From NCBI GenBank assembly GCA_050302475.1, contig JBNLBF010000007.1, forward strand, positions 1 to 64,000: DNA of 64,000 nucleotides, in the 5' to 3' direction. Positions 26,421 through 34,459 of this stretch are shown here, in pieces. The notes below the pieces were generated by a model. It did no database searches and was not told the DNA's origin. It worked only from the letters and a program-made list of their open reading frames with translations. Source of the stretch: NORP23 sp050302475. GTDB taxonomy: Bacteria > Pseudomonadota > Alphaproteobacteria > Rhodobacterales > Rhodobacteraceae. Every line of letters begins with the position of its first letter. Positions within the stretch are counted from its first letter, which is position 1. The position numbers were made by a program, and so were the translations under genes.

Positions 26421-27496
26421 GTCACTTCCTCCGTCGTGCGCATGGCAGCTTTCACCATCGGGTCCGCCGCCAGACGGGGGTAGGCGTTCAACGCGTTACC
26501 CGAAAGAATGTTGGGGATGTCTTCTGTCGGTAACCCGTCTGGCAACGGGGTATCATCGTCGAACTGACGGTGAGGATAGTCGGTGGAGAACATCAGCATA
26601 TCGGTGCGACCGACATGTTTCAGGATCTGCTGCAATTCCTTCGCGCCCGGCGGATCAGCCGGTTGCAGCCCCATGAATATCCGCCCCTTTACGATGTCGG
26701 AGGGGGCCCGGTCGATCCACGGAACCTCTTGCCTGACACCGCGCCACGTCTTGTCGATCCGCCACAATGTCGTGGGCAGCCACGCGAAACCGCTTTCCAA
26801 AAACACGACCTTCAGGTCAGGGAATTTGCTGAACACGCCTTCGCCCAATAACCCGACAAGGATGTTTTCGAAGACCTGACTTTGCAGCACGTAATCCTCG
26901 AACTGATAAGACGGCCAGCCGGACACGCTGGGCGGGGTGCGGTACAGGCTGCCGGCGTGGATCGCGATGGGCAGGCCGTGCTTTTCAGCAGCCTCGTAAA
27001 TCGGCCAGTAATGGCGCGAGCCGTGGTGAAATTCTTGCATGGCCAGCATCAGAACCTGCACAAAACGCCTGTCCCCGGCGAGGCGCTCAATCTCAGCGAC
27101 CGAGGCGGTGGGGTCTTCGGCCGACACAAAGATCGAACCTCTCAACCGGGGGTCCGCGTCAAGCCATGTCGCAGCCACATAGTCATTCGCCGCCGAAAGC
27201 ATTGCCGCCCGCATATCGGGATTGTGCAACGCGATTGACCCGTGAAGCAGCGAGCAAACGGCGATGTCCACGCCCAAAAAATCAAGCGCCGCTCTGATGT
27301 CCAATCCGTCATAGATGTCATTGTGACTGAGCGGTGAATTCTTGGGATAAGAGCTCAACCGAAATGGCAGCAGGTCCAGCTCGCGTTCCCGCGCCTGATT
27401 CTGCCAGTGGTCATTCAGGAATGGCATGATTTCGGATATCCCCGCAAAAGGCAGGTGGAAATCAGTGTCTATGCAAAAATTACCCGCGATGGTCAT
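26417..27496 (-). CDS. Amidohydrolase_2 family protein, copy 2
   Basis: A 359-residue paralog of the gene downstream. It shares the layout, with DTDFHLPF at the N-terminus, PIAIHAGSLY in the middle and FSTDYPHRQFDDD near the end, and conserved stretches such as VAEIERLAGDRRFVQVLM against VAEIERRAGDKRFVQVIM. Two copies in tandem suggest consecutive steps or a heteromeric enzyme. First gene of the three-gene operon. The LysR regulator begins about 1 kb further upstream on the same strand, with a 106-base gap. Confidence 0.87.
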   Translation of the reverse strand: MTIAGNFCIDTDFHLPFAGISEIMPFLNDHWQNQARERELDLLPFRLSSYPKNSPLSHNDIYDGLDIRAALDFLGVDIAVCSLLHGSIALHNPDMRAAMLSAANDYVAATWLDADPRLRGSIFVSAEDPTASVAEIERLAGDRRFVQVLMLAMQEFHHGSRHYWPIYEAAEKHGLPIAIHAGSLYRTPPSVSGWPSYQFEDYVLQSQVFENILVGLLGEGVFSKFPDLKVVFLESGFAWLPTTLWRIDKTWRGVRQEVPWIDRAPSDIVKGRIFMGLQPADPPGAKELQQILKHVGRTDMLMFSTDYPHRQFDDDTPLPDGLPTEDIPNILSGNALNAYPRLAADPMVKAAMRTTEEVT

Positions 27497-27602
27497 GCGT
27501 TCAGCCTGTTCTCTATCCGAGGATATTAAGCGTAGCTTCCGCGATGCGGACTAGGAACCACCCAGATCACGAAAACATTCTATGCGAAAATGCGAAAGGT
27601 GA

Positions 27603-28511
27603 TCATGGCTCCCACTCCCCGCGCGACCACGGTGGGGGGTCAAATTCTTTTTTCATATGGTCGATCAGGGCAATGATTTCCGGGTGCCTGACCTTGTGAC
27701 TGGGGATCATCGCCTTGAACCAGAGCGGAATGACCGGAAAATCCGGCATCAGCGCGATCAGCTTTCCCTGCCGCAACGGTTCACGGGCCAGAAATTCCGG
27801 CACCACAGTCAACCCCAGACCGGCAATCGCGGCATCCAGCAGAATGCGGCTGTCATTGACCGTGAAGCGCGACCGCACATCGACGGAGATCGGACCGCTG
27901 CGGCTCTCGAAGGCCCATGTCAGCCCGACCGGCATGAAGGCAAGGCAATCATGATCCACCAGATCGGCAGGGGATCGGGGTGTTCCCCGGGCTGCCAGAT
28001 AGTCCGGGGACGACACCAGCACGCGGGGATAGGGGCAGAGCGGCACCTCTTTGACGCTGATAAAGGTCTGCGACGGTGCGCCGAGCGAGATGTCCAGCCC
28101 TTCTTCCAACGGATTTACCAGCCGATCCATCAGGATCAGATCAATCGACATGCCGGGATGTTGCTGTTGAAACCGGGTAATCGACTCGCCGACAAATAGC
28201 GTGCCGACAGTGGTTGGACAGCGAATTCGAAGGGTCCCGCGCAACTCGCGGCTGGAATCGCGGACACTTGTGATTGCGTCTTCCAGCTCCGCCACCAGCA
28301 CCTGTAACTGGGGGCGCAGGCGTTCGCCTTCGGCGGTCAGGGACAGGTGGCGGGTGGAGCGGGTGAACAGCTTCACACCGACCCTGTCTTCCAGCCGGTT
28401 TACGCGTTTGGTGATGACCGAAGGGGTTGTATTGATTTCCCGCGCAGCCGCAGAAAACCCACCGGTCCGGGCACTGGTCAGAAAGGCTTTTATGTCGATG
28501 AGCATCGTCAT
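27603..28511 (-). CDS. LysR-family transcriptional regulator
   Basis: A 302-residue LysR protein with an N-terminal helix-turn-helix (LTSARTGGFSAAAREINTTPSVITKRVNRLE) and a periplasmic-binding-like effector domain from about 90 to 290. It sits directly upstream of the amidohydrolase operon on the same strand, not divergently, so it may be the first gene of that transcript or read from its own promoter. It is the natural candidate to sense the substrate of the TRAP/amidohydrolase locus. The effector is unknown. Confidence 0.9.
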   Translation of the reverse strand: MTMLIDIKAFLTSARTGGFSAAAREINTTPSVITKRVNRLEDRVGVKLFTRSTRHLSLTAEGERLRPQLQVLVAELEDAITSVRDSSRELRGTLRIRCPTTVGTLFVGESITRFQQQHPGMSIDLILMDRLVNPLEEGLDISLGAPSQTFISVKEVPLCPYPRVLVSSPDYLAARGTPRSPADLVDHDCLAFMPVGLTWAFESRSGPISVDVRSRFTVNDSRILLDAAIAGLGLTVVPEFLAREPLRQGKLIALMPDFPVIPLWFKAMIPSHKVRHPEIIALIDHMKKEFDPPPWSRGEWEP

Positions 28512-28677
28512 CTGAACAGATGGACACAGCTATCAAACAGCGTCAACATTCGTGTTTCGCGAAAGGCGATGATCAGAAATATCTAAAACCCTTGTTTAAC
28601 AAGGATAAATCAAGGGATTTCGAGCATTCAAGACAAACAGTTAGCGCGATATGGAAAAGCCGGATTGAATGCGACGG

Positions 28678-30066
28678 TTATTTCCGGACATGCTCATAGG
28701 CTTGCAGGGCCTTCGCCCGTCCCGCGGCGAGGCTGACGATCGGATCGACAGCGTAGCCGTCCCTCATCGCCCAGTTTCGCGGGATCGCATTCCGGAAATC
28801 TGCCGCGCCATCGCCATGCAGGAAACGGTCACGGTAGGTTGCGTCAGGGTCAAATTTTTCCGCCTGAGTGGCCGGGTTGAAAATACGGAAATACGGCGCT
28901 GCGTCCGGACCTGATCCCGCCACCCACTGCCATCCCATCGCGTTAGACGCCGGGTCCCAGTCGATCAGCGTGTCCGCAAACCAGTTCATCCCGACCCGCC
29001 AGTCGGTCAGCAAATGTTTCGTCAGGTAGGACGCGACAATCATCCGCACGCGGTTGTGCATTCGCCCCGTCGCAAATAGTTCCCGTATCCCGGCATCGAC
29101 CATCGGTTCACCGGTCAGCCCACGCCGCCATTTTTCGGCATCGTCATTGTCGCTGCGCCACGGGAAGTTATCCCAGCCATCGCGCCAATTGCGGGTCTCG
29201 ATATGGGGCGTATGCCACATCAGATGCCAGGCGAATTCACGCCAGACGAGCTCTTTTAAAAACGTCTCGGCCCCCTTACTGCCATGCTGATGGGCGATCA
29301 TCGCGCGCTGCCATATGGTACGGGGGGAAATCTCTCCGACGGCGAGGTTTTCTGACAGACCGGATGTCGCATCAACGTCAGGACGATTGCGGTCGTCTCG
29401 GTAGTTGGTCAGGGCATCGTCCGCGAATTCTGACAGGCGGTCCAAGGCGGCATCCTCACCAACCCGTGCATATTTTGCCACCACGTCTGCCCCACGGTTC
29501 ATCGCCGCGCCCATCGCCCAATCGTTCAAATCGTCCGACACGGGCCAGCTCTCTGGGGGATGGAGCGCTTGGGTTTTGGGTAAGGTCTCCGCCACATCGC
29601 GCTTGCGGACATTATTCCAGAACGGCGTGTAAACGGTGTAGGGATCCCCCGCCTGTGTCGCCACTGTCCAGGGTTCGAACAGTAACCAGCCTGTGTGACT
29701 CTCTGCGGTGATGCCTTCTTCGGTTAGTGCCGATTTCACATCCTTGTCCCGCGCCACCCAGTCAGGATGATAGGCACGCGACCAGTAGACCGTGTCCGCC
29801 CCCGTTTCCGCAACCAACTCGCGCAGGCAATCGAGCGCGGACCCCCGCCGCAGGATGAGGCGGCTACCAAGCCCCTCCAGCGTTTCAGCAAATTTTCGAA
29901 CCGCCTCCCCCAACCGCCACAAAGGCGCAGCGCCGATGGCTTCGGTGATCGGATCAAGAATGAATACAGGAATAATCGGGCGGCCCGTGTCAAAGGCCGC
30001 GCGCAGCGCCGCGTTATCCGACAGGCGGAAATCGCGGCGCAGCCACAGAATGACCGGAGGGGTCAT
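28678..30066 (-). CDS. phrB: Deoxyribodipyrimidine photolyase
   Basis: About 462 residues. The N-terminal Rossmann antenna domain starts PPVILWLRRDFRLSDNAALR; the C-terminal FAD domain carries FLKELVWREFAWHLMWHTP, GRMHNRVRMIVASYLTKHL and DWDPASNAMGWQWVAGSG, the standard flavin and DNA-lesion sites of class I photolyases. It repairs UV pyrimidine dimers with blue light. The ATG overlaps the chrR stop (ATGA), so it is the third gene of the rpoE-chrR operon. In R. sphaeroides a photolyase (phrA) is a known RpoE target but is located elsewhere. Confidence 0.92.
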   Translation of the reverse strand: MTPPVILWLRRDFRLSDNAALRAAFDTGRPIIPVFILDPITEAIGAAPLWRLGEAVRKFAETLEGLGSRLILRRGSALDCLRELVAETGADTVYWSRAYHPDWVARDKDVKSALTEEGITAESHTGWLLFEPWTVATQAGDPYTVYTPFWNNVRKRDVAETLPKTQALHPPESWPVSDDLNDWAMGAAMNRGADVVAKYARVGEDAALDRLSEFADDALTNYRDDRNRPDVDATSGLSENLAVGEISPRTIWQRAMIAHQHGSKGAETFLKELVWREFAWHLMWHTPHIETRNWRDGWDNFPWRSDNDDAEKWRRGLTGEPMVDAGIRELFATGRMHNRVRMIVASYLTKHLLTDWRVGMNWFADTLIDWDPASNAMGWQWVAGSGPDAAPYFRIFNPATQAEKFDPDATYRDRFLHGDGAADFRNAIPRNWAMRDGYAVDPIVSLAAGRAKALQAYEHVRK

Positions 30067-30713
30067 CAGATTTTGAAGATAGGTTGCAGCAGTTTCGGCA
30101 AGAAGCTGTTGAATTTCAGCGGCGCGTCGGTCACGGCCAGACAGATACAATCTTCGCCCGCTTCGGCCACCGGGGTGTGATGCAGGTCCTCATCCCCCAG
30201 CTCGACATCACCACGAGCAAAACGATCGACCTCGTCCGAGAACGCGCCTTGCAGAACCATGGTCAGTTCCATCCCGTTATGCGAGTGATCCGGCATCGCC
30301 ATCCCCGCAGGGATATAGAGCAACCTTGCAGTTGCCTCGCCGTCGCAGGGCAGAATGGCCTGTTTCACGCCACGTCCAAGGCTCTTCCAGCGCACCTTGT
30401 TTGGTCCACCGCCCACATATTCTTCCAGCGGTGCCGGGAAAATGGAGGTCGATTTACGCGACTTGGCAACGGGGGGTTCAATCGCATCAATCAGGGCCAT
30501 GGTTGCCGCCAGCGCTTCATCACTGACCTCGACAGCCTCTGCGTTTTCCAGAACCGCGCCACCAACCGCGTCATAGCCTGCCAGCGCAGCGCGGCAATCA
30601 TCGCACAGCGACACATGACTCGCCACGATCAGCGAAAAGGCTTCGTCGAGTGTCCCCGCTGAATATGCGGCCAGGACCTCGTCAGGAATATGATGTTTCA
30701 CTTTAGTCATCAT
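30066..30713 (-). CDS. chrR: Anti-sigma factor ChrR (zinc anti-sigma plus cupin)
   Basis: A 215-residue ChrR-type anti-sigma factor. The N-terminal zinc site HxxxCxxC is H33-C37-C40 (ASHVSLCDDC). The C-terminal cupin has H143, H145, E149 and a late histidine at 178/179 (PDHSHNGMELT, DEDLHHT), matching the metal ligands of R. sphaeroides ChrR. It holds RpoE inactive and releases it on exposure to singlet oxygen. It overlaps rpoE by 11 bases and phrB by one. Key residues look intact, so singlet-oxygen sensing should work. Confidence 0.93.
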   Translation of the reverse strand: MMTKVKHHIPDEVLAAYSAGTLDEAFSLIVASHVSLCDDCRAALAGYDAVGGAVLENAEAVEVSDEALAATMALIDAIEPPVAKSRKSTSIFPAPLEEYVGGGPNKVRWKSLGRGVKQAILPCDGEATARLLYIPAGMAMPDHSHNGMELTMVLQGAFSDEVDRFARGDVELGDEDLHHTPVAEAGEDCICLAVTDAPLKFNSFLPKLLQPIFKI

Positions 30714-31263
30714 TCTTACTCATCTCATGTCGCAAACGTTCCAATGCGAGGCGGATGCGTGATTTGATTGTGCCCAGCGGCAGACCCGTCATATCGGCAA
30801 TTTCCGAATGGGTCAGATCGCCGAAATAGGCTTTCTCGATCATCTCACGCTGCTTTGCGGGTAACGCGGCAACGGCTTCTCTTAATATTCCCTCTTCTTG
30901 CGAGGCGGCTACCGTATCGGCGGGATCATCGGGTTGCTCTGCACCCCAGTCCAGCTCCTCCGGCTCCGGTCGTCTTTGTTTTCGTATCGTATCGATCTGC
31001 TTGTTGCGGACGATGGTGAAGATCCAGGTCGTGGCGCTGGCCTTGGTCGGATCAAACAGGTGACATTTGCGCCAGACATTGGCCATTGCCTCCTGCATCA
31101 CATCCTCGGCCTGCGCCGCATCGGCACCGGACTTCATCAAGAACGCCTTCACCCTTGGGGCAAAATGCGCAAACAGCGAGGCAAAAGCCGCACGGTCCTG
31201 CGCCTGCCGGATGCGGTTCAGGCATTCCGTCCACTCATCACGTCTCGGGGCGCTTTCTGTCAC
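30703..31263 (-). CDS. rpoE: Group IV sigma factor RpoE (singlet-oxygen response, ECF11-like)
   Basis: About 186 residues, with sigma region 2 (FLMKSGADAAQAEDVMQEAM, ATTWIFTIVRNKQIDTIRK) and region 4 (LTHSEIADMTGLPLGTIKSRIRLALERL) closely resembling R. sphaeroides RpoE. GTG 31263 is chosen because the N-terminus then matches that protein, GGAG lies just upstream, and the likely promoter (31359-31385) falls inside any longer version. It should activate its own operon and the divergent flavoprotein operon. ChrR, encoded next, is its anti-sigma factor. Confidence 0.92.
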   Translation of the reverse strand: MTESAPRRDEWTECLNRIRQAQDRAAFASLFAHFAPRVKAFLMKSGADAAQAEDVMQEAMANVWRKCHLFDPTKASATTWIFTIVRNKQIDTIRKQRRPEPEELDWGAEQPDDPADTVAASQEEGILREAVAALPAKQREMIEKAYFGDLTHSEIADMTGLPLGTIKSRIRLALERLRHEMSKNDD

Positions 31264-31358
31264 GTCTTCTCCGGCTTCCTGACCACGCCCGGTCACAGCC
31301 GCCGGAAAGGTCACATCCTGTGCCCCGACTATATTGAGATCGAAACTCATGTCCAACA

Positions 31359-31385
31359 TTACGACGCGTCGCAGGAGTTGGATCA
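31359..31385 (-). promoter_or_regulatory. Predicted RpoE-dependent promoter of rpoE-chrR-phrB
   Basis: On the minus strand: TGATCC (31385-31380), 16 bases, CGTAA (31363-31359). TGATCC is the known -35 motif for RpoE of R. sphaeroides. The same arrangement with the same spacing occurs at 31854-31880. It implies a leader of about 90 bases before the rpoE GTG. Confidence 0.75.
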
Positions 31386-31428
31386 GTTGAATTGAAAATA
31401 ATTTGCCCACTTAAAGTTTTGGGGGGCA

Positions 31429-31809
31429 TCACTGCGCGTTTTGCGGCAACCCATCAGCGATATCGTAATAATCGCCCTTGTTATCCACGAAAATATGGAT
31501 CGCCAGTTTGGTATCCGTCGGCTGATCAAACGCACCCATCGCAATTGAAATCCAATCATGGAACAGCGGATCGAAAAACAGGTTCGCCCCGCAGGTCTTG
31601 CACCACCCCCGCCGTACCTTCTCCGATGTCTGATACCAGGCGACGTTCTCCATCCCCTTGATGTGTACCCTGTCGCTGGCAAGGTCGGTCCCCGCATAGA
31701 AATGCCCCGACGTTTTGCGACAGATGCTACAATGGCAGGCGTCGGGGGGATTTAACTCTCCGTCGACCTCGAATGAAACGGCTCCGCAAAGGCAGGATCC
31801 TGTGTGCAT
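31429..31809 (-). CDS. GFA family (glutathione-dependent formaldehyde-activating-like) protein
   Basis: A 126-residue zinc protein of the GFA/CENP-V fold. Cysteine sets are visible in GSCLCGAV, CHCSICRKTSG and WCKTCGANL. These are named after an enzyme that joins formaldehyde to glutathione, but most members have unproven activity. ATG 31809 has a strong AGGAGGGC site three bases before it; in-frame starts further upstream would run into the flavoprotein promoter. It lies between the two RpoE-type promoters and points toward rpoE, with about 44 bases between its stop and the rpoE promoter. Confidence 0.82.
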   Translation of the reverse strand: MHTGSCLCGAVSFEVDGELNPPDACHCSICRKTSGHFYAGTDLASDRVHIKGMENVAWYQTSEKVRRGWCKTCGANLFFDPLFHDWISIAMGAFDQPTDTKLAIHIFVDNKGDYYDIADGLPQNAQ

Positions 31810-31853
31810 GATGCCCTCCTGTTTGTCGGTAATGTAGCCCAGCAATCTCAAAG

Positions 31854-31880
31854 TGATCCATTCAAACAATGTGCCCGTAA
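31854..31880 (+). promoter_or_regulatory. Predicted RpoE-dependent promoter of the flavoprotein operon
   Basis: TGATCC (31854-31859), 16 bases, CGTAA (31876-31880), identical in both elements and spacing to the site before rpoE. It lies 28 bases before the GTG start at 31909. The upstream part overlaps the 5' region of the divergent GFA gene. Confidence 0.75.
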
Positions 31881-31908
31881 CAATCCCAAATAACATGGAG
31901 CCCCCAAC

Positions 31909-33192
31909 GTGCCGTTTGAACTATCCTATTCCCCGAGAGTTGCTGTCATTGGTGCCGGCGTATCCGGACTTGCCGCTGCGTATGAACTCGCGCCTTCCGC
32001 CCCTGTGACCCTGTTCGAGGCCGCACCCCGACTGGGCGGTCATGCCCGTACGGTGATGGCTGGCAAACGCGGCGATCAGCCGGTGGATACAGGGTTTATC
32101 GTGTTTAACGACGCCAATTACCCCAACATGACCCGCATGTTCCGGGAACTGGACGTGCCGGTGAAAGACAGCAATATGAGCTTTTCGGCCTCCATTGGGA
32201 ACGGGGCTGTTGAATATGGGCTGCGGGACCTGAAAACCCTGTTTGCGCAGAAACGCAACATGGCGCGGCCGCAATATTGGCGGATGATCAGCGACATTCT
32301 GAAATTCAACAAACATGCGGTGGCGCAGTCGCAGGATCCGGATATGAGTCTGGGCGAGATGCTGGACAAGATGCAGCTGGGCGACTGGTTCCGGCGCTAT
32401 TACCTGCTGCCGATCTCCGGTGCGATTTGGTCCTCGACGCCCGAGCAGATGAACAGTTTCCCAGCGCGATCCTTGGTCCAGTTTTTCGAAAACCATGCGT
32501 TGCTGAGCACCAACAACCACCAATGGAAAACGGTGGATGGTGGGTCGATCGAATATGTGACCCGCATCGCCAAATCCATCCGCACCAATGGCGGGGAAAT
32601 CCGGACCTCCGCCCCGATCGAAGGCGTTCGCCGTCACGCGACAGGCGTGCAGGTGCGGACCCATGGTGGCGAGTGGGAGGATTTTGACGAGGTGATTTTC
32701 GCCTGTCACTCCGATCAGGCTTTGGCGATGATCGAAAATCCGTCGGCAGACGAACAGCGTATCCTTGGTAACCTGCGTTATCAATCGAACCGCGCCGTGC
32801 TGCATTCTGACGAAAGCCTGATGCCGAAACGTCGCCAATGCTGGTCGTCTTGGGTGTTCCTGTCGCCGGACGACAAGCCCGCGCCGAAAATTGGCATGAG
32901 CTATTACATGAACTGGTTGCAGGGCATTCCCGAAGACGATCCGCTGTTTGTGACGCTGAACGCGCCAACCGAAATTGACGAGTCGAAAATCTATGACGAA
33001 GTCACCTTTGATCACCCGATTTTCGACGCCGCCGCAATCAAAGCACAGCAGGAATTGCACGCCATTCAGGGCCAGAACAAAAGCTGGTTCGCAGGCGCCT
33101 ACACCCGCTGGGGATTCCATGAAGACGGTTATCAAAGCGGCATGAAAGCCGCCCAACGCATCCTGGAAAAGGAGGCGCAAGTGGCAGCATGA
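31909..33192 (+). CDS. FAD/NAD(P)-binding flavin amine oxidase-like protein (UfaD-type candidate)
   Basis: A 427-residue flavoprotein with an N-terminal FAD-binding VAVIGAGVSGLAAAYEL and a second conserved part QPVDTGFIVFN. Its R. sphaeroides counterpart (next to rpoE) is RpoE-dependent, and a protein of this operon has been named a fatty-acid desaturase (UfaD) in furan fatty acid synthesis; I recall that assignment and it needs checking. GTG 31909 has GGAG eight bases before it. It overlaps the DUF1365 gene by four bases, the first of a six-gene coupled operon. Confidence 0.85.
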   Translation: MPFELSYSPRVAVIGAGVSGLAAAYELAPSAPVTLFEAAPRLGGHARTVMAGKRGDQPVDTGFIVFNDANYPNMTRMFRELDVPVKDSNMSFSASIGNGAVEYGLRDLKTLFAQKRNMARPQYWRMISDILKFNKHAVAQSQDPDMSLGEMLDKMQLGDWFRRYYLLPISGAIWSSTPEQMNSFPARSLVQFFENHALLSTNNHQWKTVDGGSIEYVTRIAKSIRTNGGEIRTSAPIEGVRRHATGVQVRTHGGEWEDFDEVIFACHSDQALAMIENPSADEQRILGNLRYQSNRAVLHSDESLMPKRRQCWSSWVFLSPDDKPAPKIGMSYYMNWLQGIPEDDPLFVTLNAPTEIDESKIYDEVTFDHPIFDAAAIKAQQELHAIQGQNKSWFAGAYTRWGFHEDGYQSGMKAAQRILEKEAQVAA

Positions 33193-33944
33193 CACCCGAA
33201 TTCCTGAAATCGCACACCTATCACAAACGGATCGGCGGACCGGATAATGCGTTCCGCTATTCGATGGATTGTGTGCTGTTGGAACCGGAAGCTGCCGCGC
33301 CATCACCGGCGCTATTCTCGCGTAACCGACGCAATCTGGCGGCAGTACATGACAAGGATCACGGTGGACAGCCCGGCGAAGGCCGGGGTGCAGCATGGGT
33401 GCGGGAGGTTCTGGCCGAGCGGGGGCTCGACGACCTCCGGCCCATGCGAATTTTGCTTCTGACGCAACCGCGGATGTTTGGTTATCTGTTCAATCCGGTC
33501 AGCTTCTGGCTGGTGGTAGACGAGCAGGATCAGTTGCGGGCATTTATTGCCGAGGTAAATAACACTTACGGCGACCGGCATTCCTACTTGTGTTATCACG
33601 ACGACCTTCGCCCGATCAGCGCGACGGACACGTTGACGGCAGAAAAAGTCTTCCACGTTTCGCCTTTCCAGAAGATTGGCGGTGAATATCGCTTCCGTGT
33701 CGATTTCGCCCCGACCCATGTCGGTGCGCGGATCGATTTTCGGATGGGAAATGGCGGGCTGCTGGCGACGTTGACGGGGAAACGGGAACCACTAACCTCA
33801 CGCGCCCTGCTGTGGTCGGCTATCCGGCGACCGTTCGGCTCGCTTCGGGTGATGGGGCTGATTCATTGGCAGGCGCTGAAGCTGAAACTGAAAGGCGCGA
33901 CCTTCCACAAGCGGCCGGAACCGCCGACGGAGGAAGTGACATGA
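33189..33944 (+). CDS. DUF1365 family protein
   Basis: A 251-residue protein with the family marks FRYSMDCVLL, MFGYLFNPVSFWLV and EVNNTYGDRHSY. DUF1365 proteins commonly pair with the flavoprotein encoded just upstream and with cyclopropane-fatty-acid-type methyltransferases, so a membrane-lipid role is likely; the biochemical step is unclear. It overlaps the flavoprotein and the next gene (ATGA). No methyltransferase of that type is present here. Confidence 0.88.
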   Translation: MTPEFLKSHTYHKRIGGPDNAFRYSMDCVLLEPEAAAPSPALFSRNRRNLAAVHDKDHGGQPGEGRGAAWVREVLAERGLDDLRPMRILLLTQPRMFGYLFNPVSFWLVVDEQDQLRAFIAEVNNTYGDRHSYLCYHDDLRPISATDTLTAEKVFHVSPFQKIGGEYRFRVDFAPTHVGARIDFRMGNGGLLATLTGKREPLTSRALLWSAIRRPFGSLRVMGLIHWQALKLKLKGATFHKRPEPPTEEVT

Positions 33945-34459
33945 AATTTCTCTATGCCTTTGTTTTCGTTATCCTAAACGCTTCCATTGCCCATGGACAG
34001 TTAGCCCCTGCCGAGGTTGCCGCCCACCTCGAAAGCACCCAAAAACAGGGGGAGGCCGATGTTCGTCTCTTCGGGTTTAACCTTTACCGCGCAGAGCTGT
34101 GGACCGACAGGAACGGATTCTCGTTCGACCGCCCGTTCGCCCTGTCGCTGATCTACAAACGCGGCTTTACGGCCCGCCAACTCGCCAGCCGCACTGTTGA
34201 CGAGGTTGCCAAGCTGGAGAATGTCTCGGTGGAGACCCACGCCGGGCTGCAAGCGTTGGAACAGTGTTTTCGCAATGTCCAACCCGGCGACCGGATTACC
34301 GGTGTCGCCATTGATCGCGACCGCGCGCATTTTTACTGGAACGGTCAGCAAACCTGTGAATTCACATACCCCGAATTTACCCGCCGCTTTTTTGGTATCT
34401 GGCTGGATGAGCGCACGATTGACCGTAGATCCCGCGACCGCTTGTTGGGGCAGTCATGA
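33941..34459 (+). CDS. Chalcone isomerase-like exported protein
   Basis: A 172-residue protein with a signal peptide (hydrophobic stretch to about residue 19, AHGQ). The core GEADVRLFGFNLYRAELW...FALSLIYKRGF and a late DRAHFYWNG fit the bacterial chalcone isomerase-like family, which probably binds a fatty acid in the periplasm. ATG 33941 overlaps the DUF1365 stop; a longer in-frame version would overlap that gene by far more. The three shared motifs are family resemblance only. Confidence 0.72.
   Translation: MKFLYAFVFVILNASIAHGQLAPAEVAAHLESTQKQGEADVRLFGFNLYRAELWTDRNGFSFDRPFALSLIYKRGFTARQLASRTVDEVAKLENVSVETHAGLQALEQCFRNVQPGDRITGVAIDRDRAHFYWNGQQTCEFTYPEFTRRFFGIWLDERTIDRRSRDRLLGQS

Noticed and set aside
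31264..31410. Longer rpoE version beginning at 31350, 31359 or 31410
   Set aside because: The predicted promoter lies inside these versions, and the extra residues do not resemble the N-terminus of R. sphaeroides RpoE.
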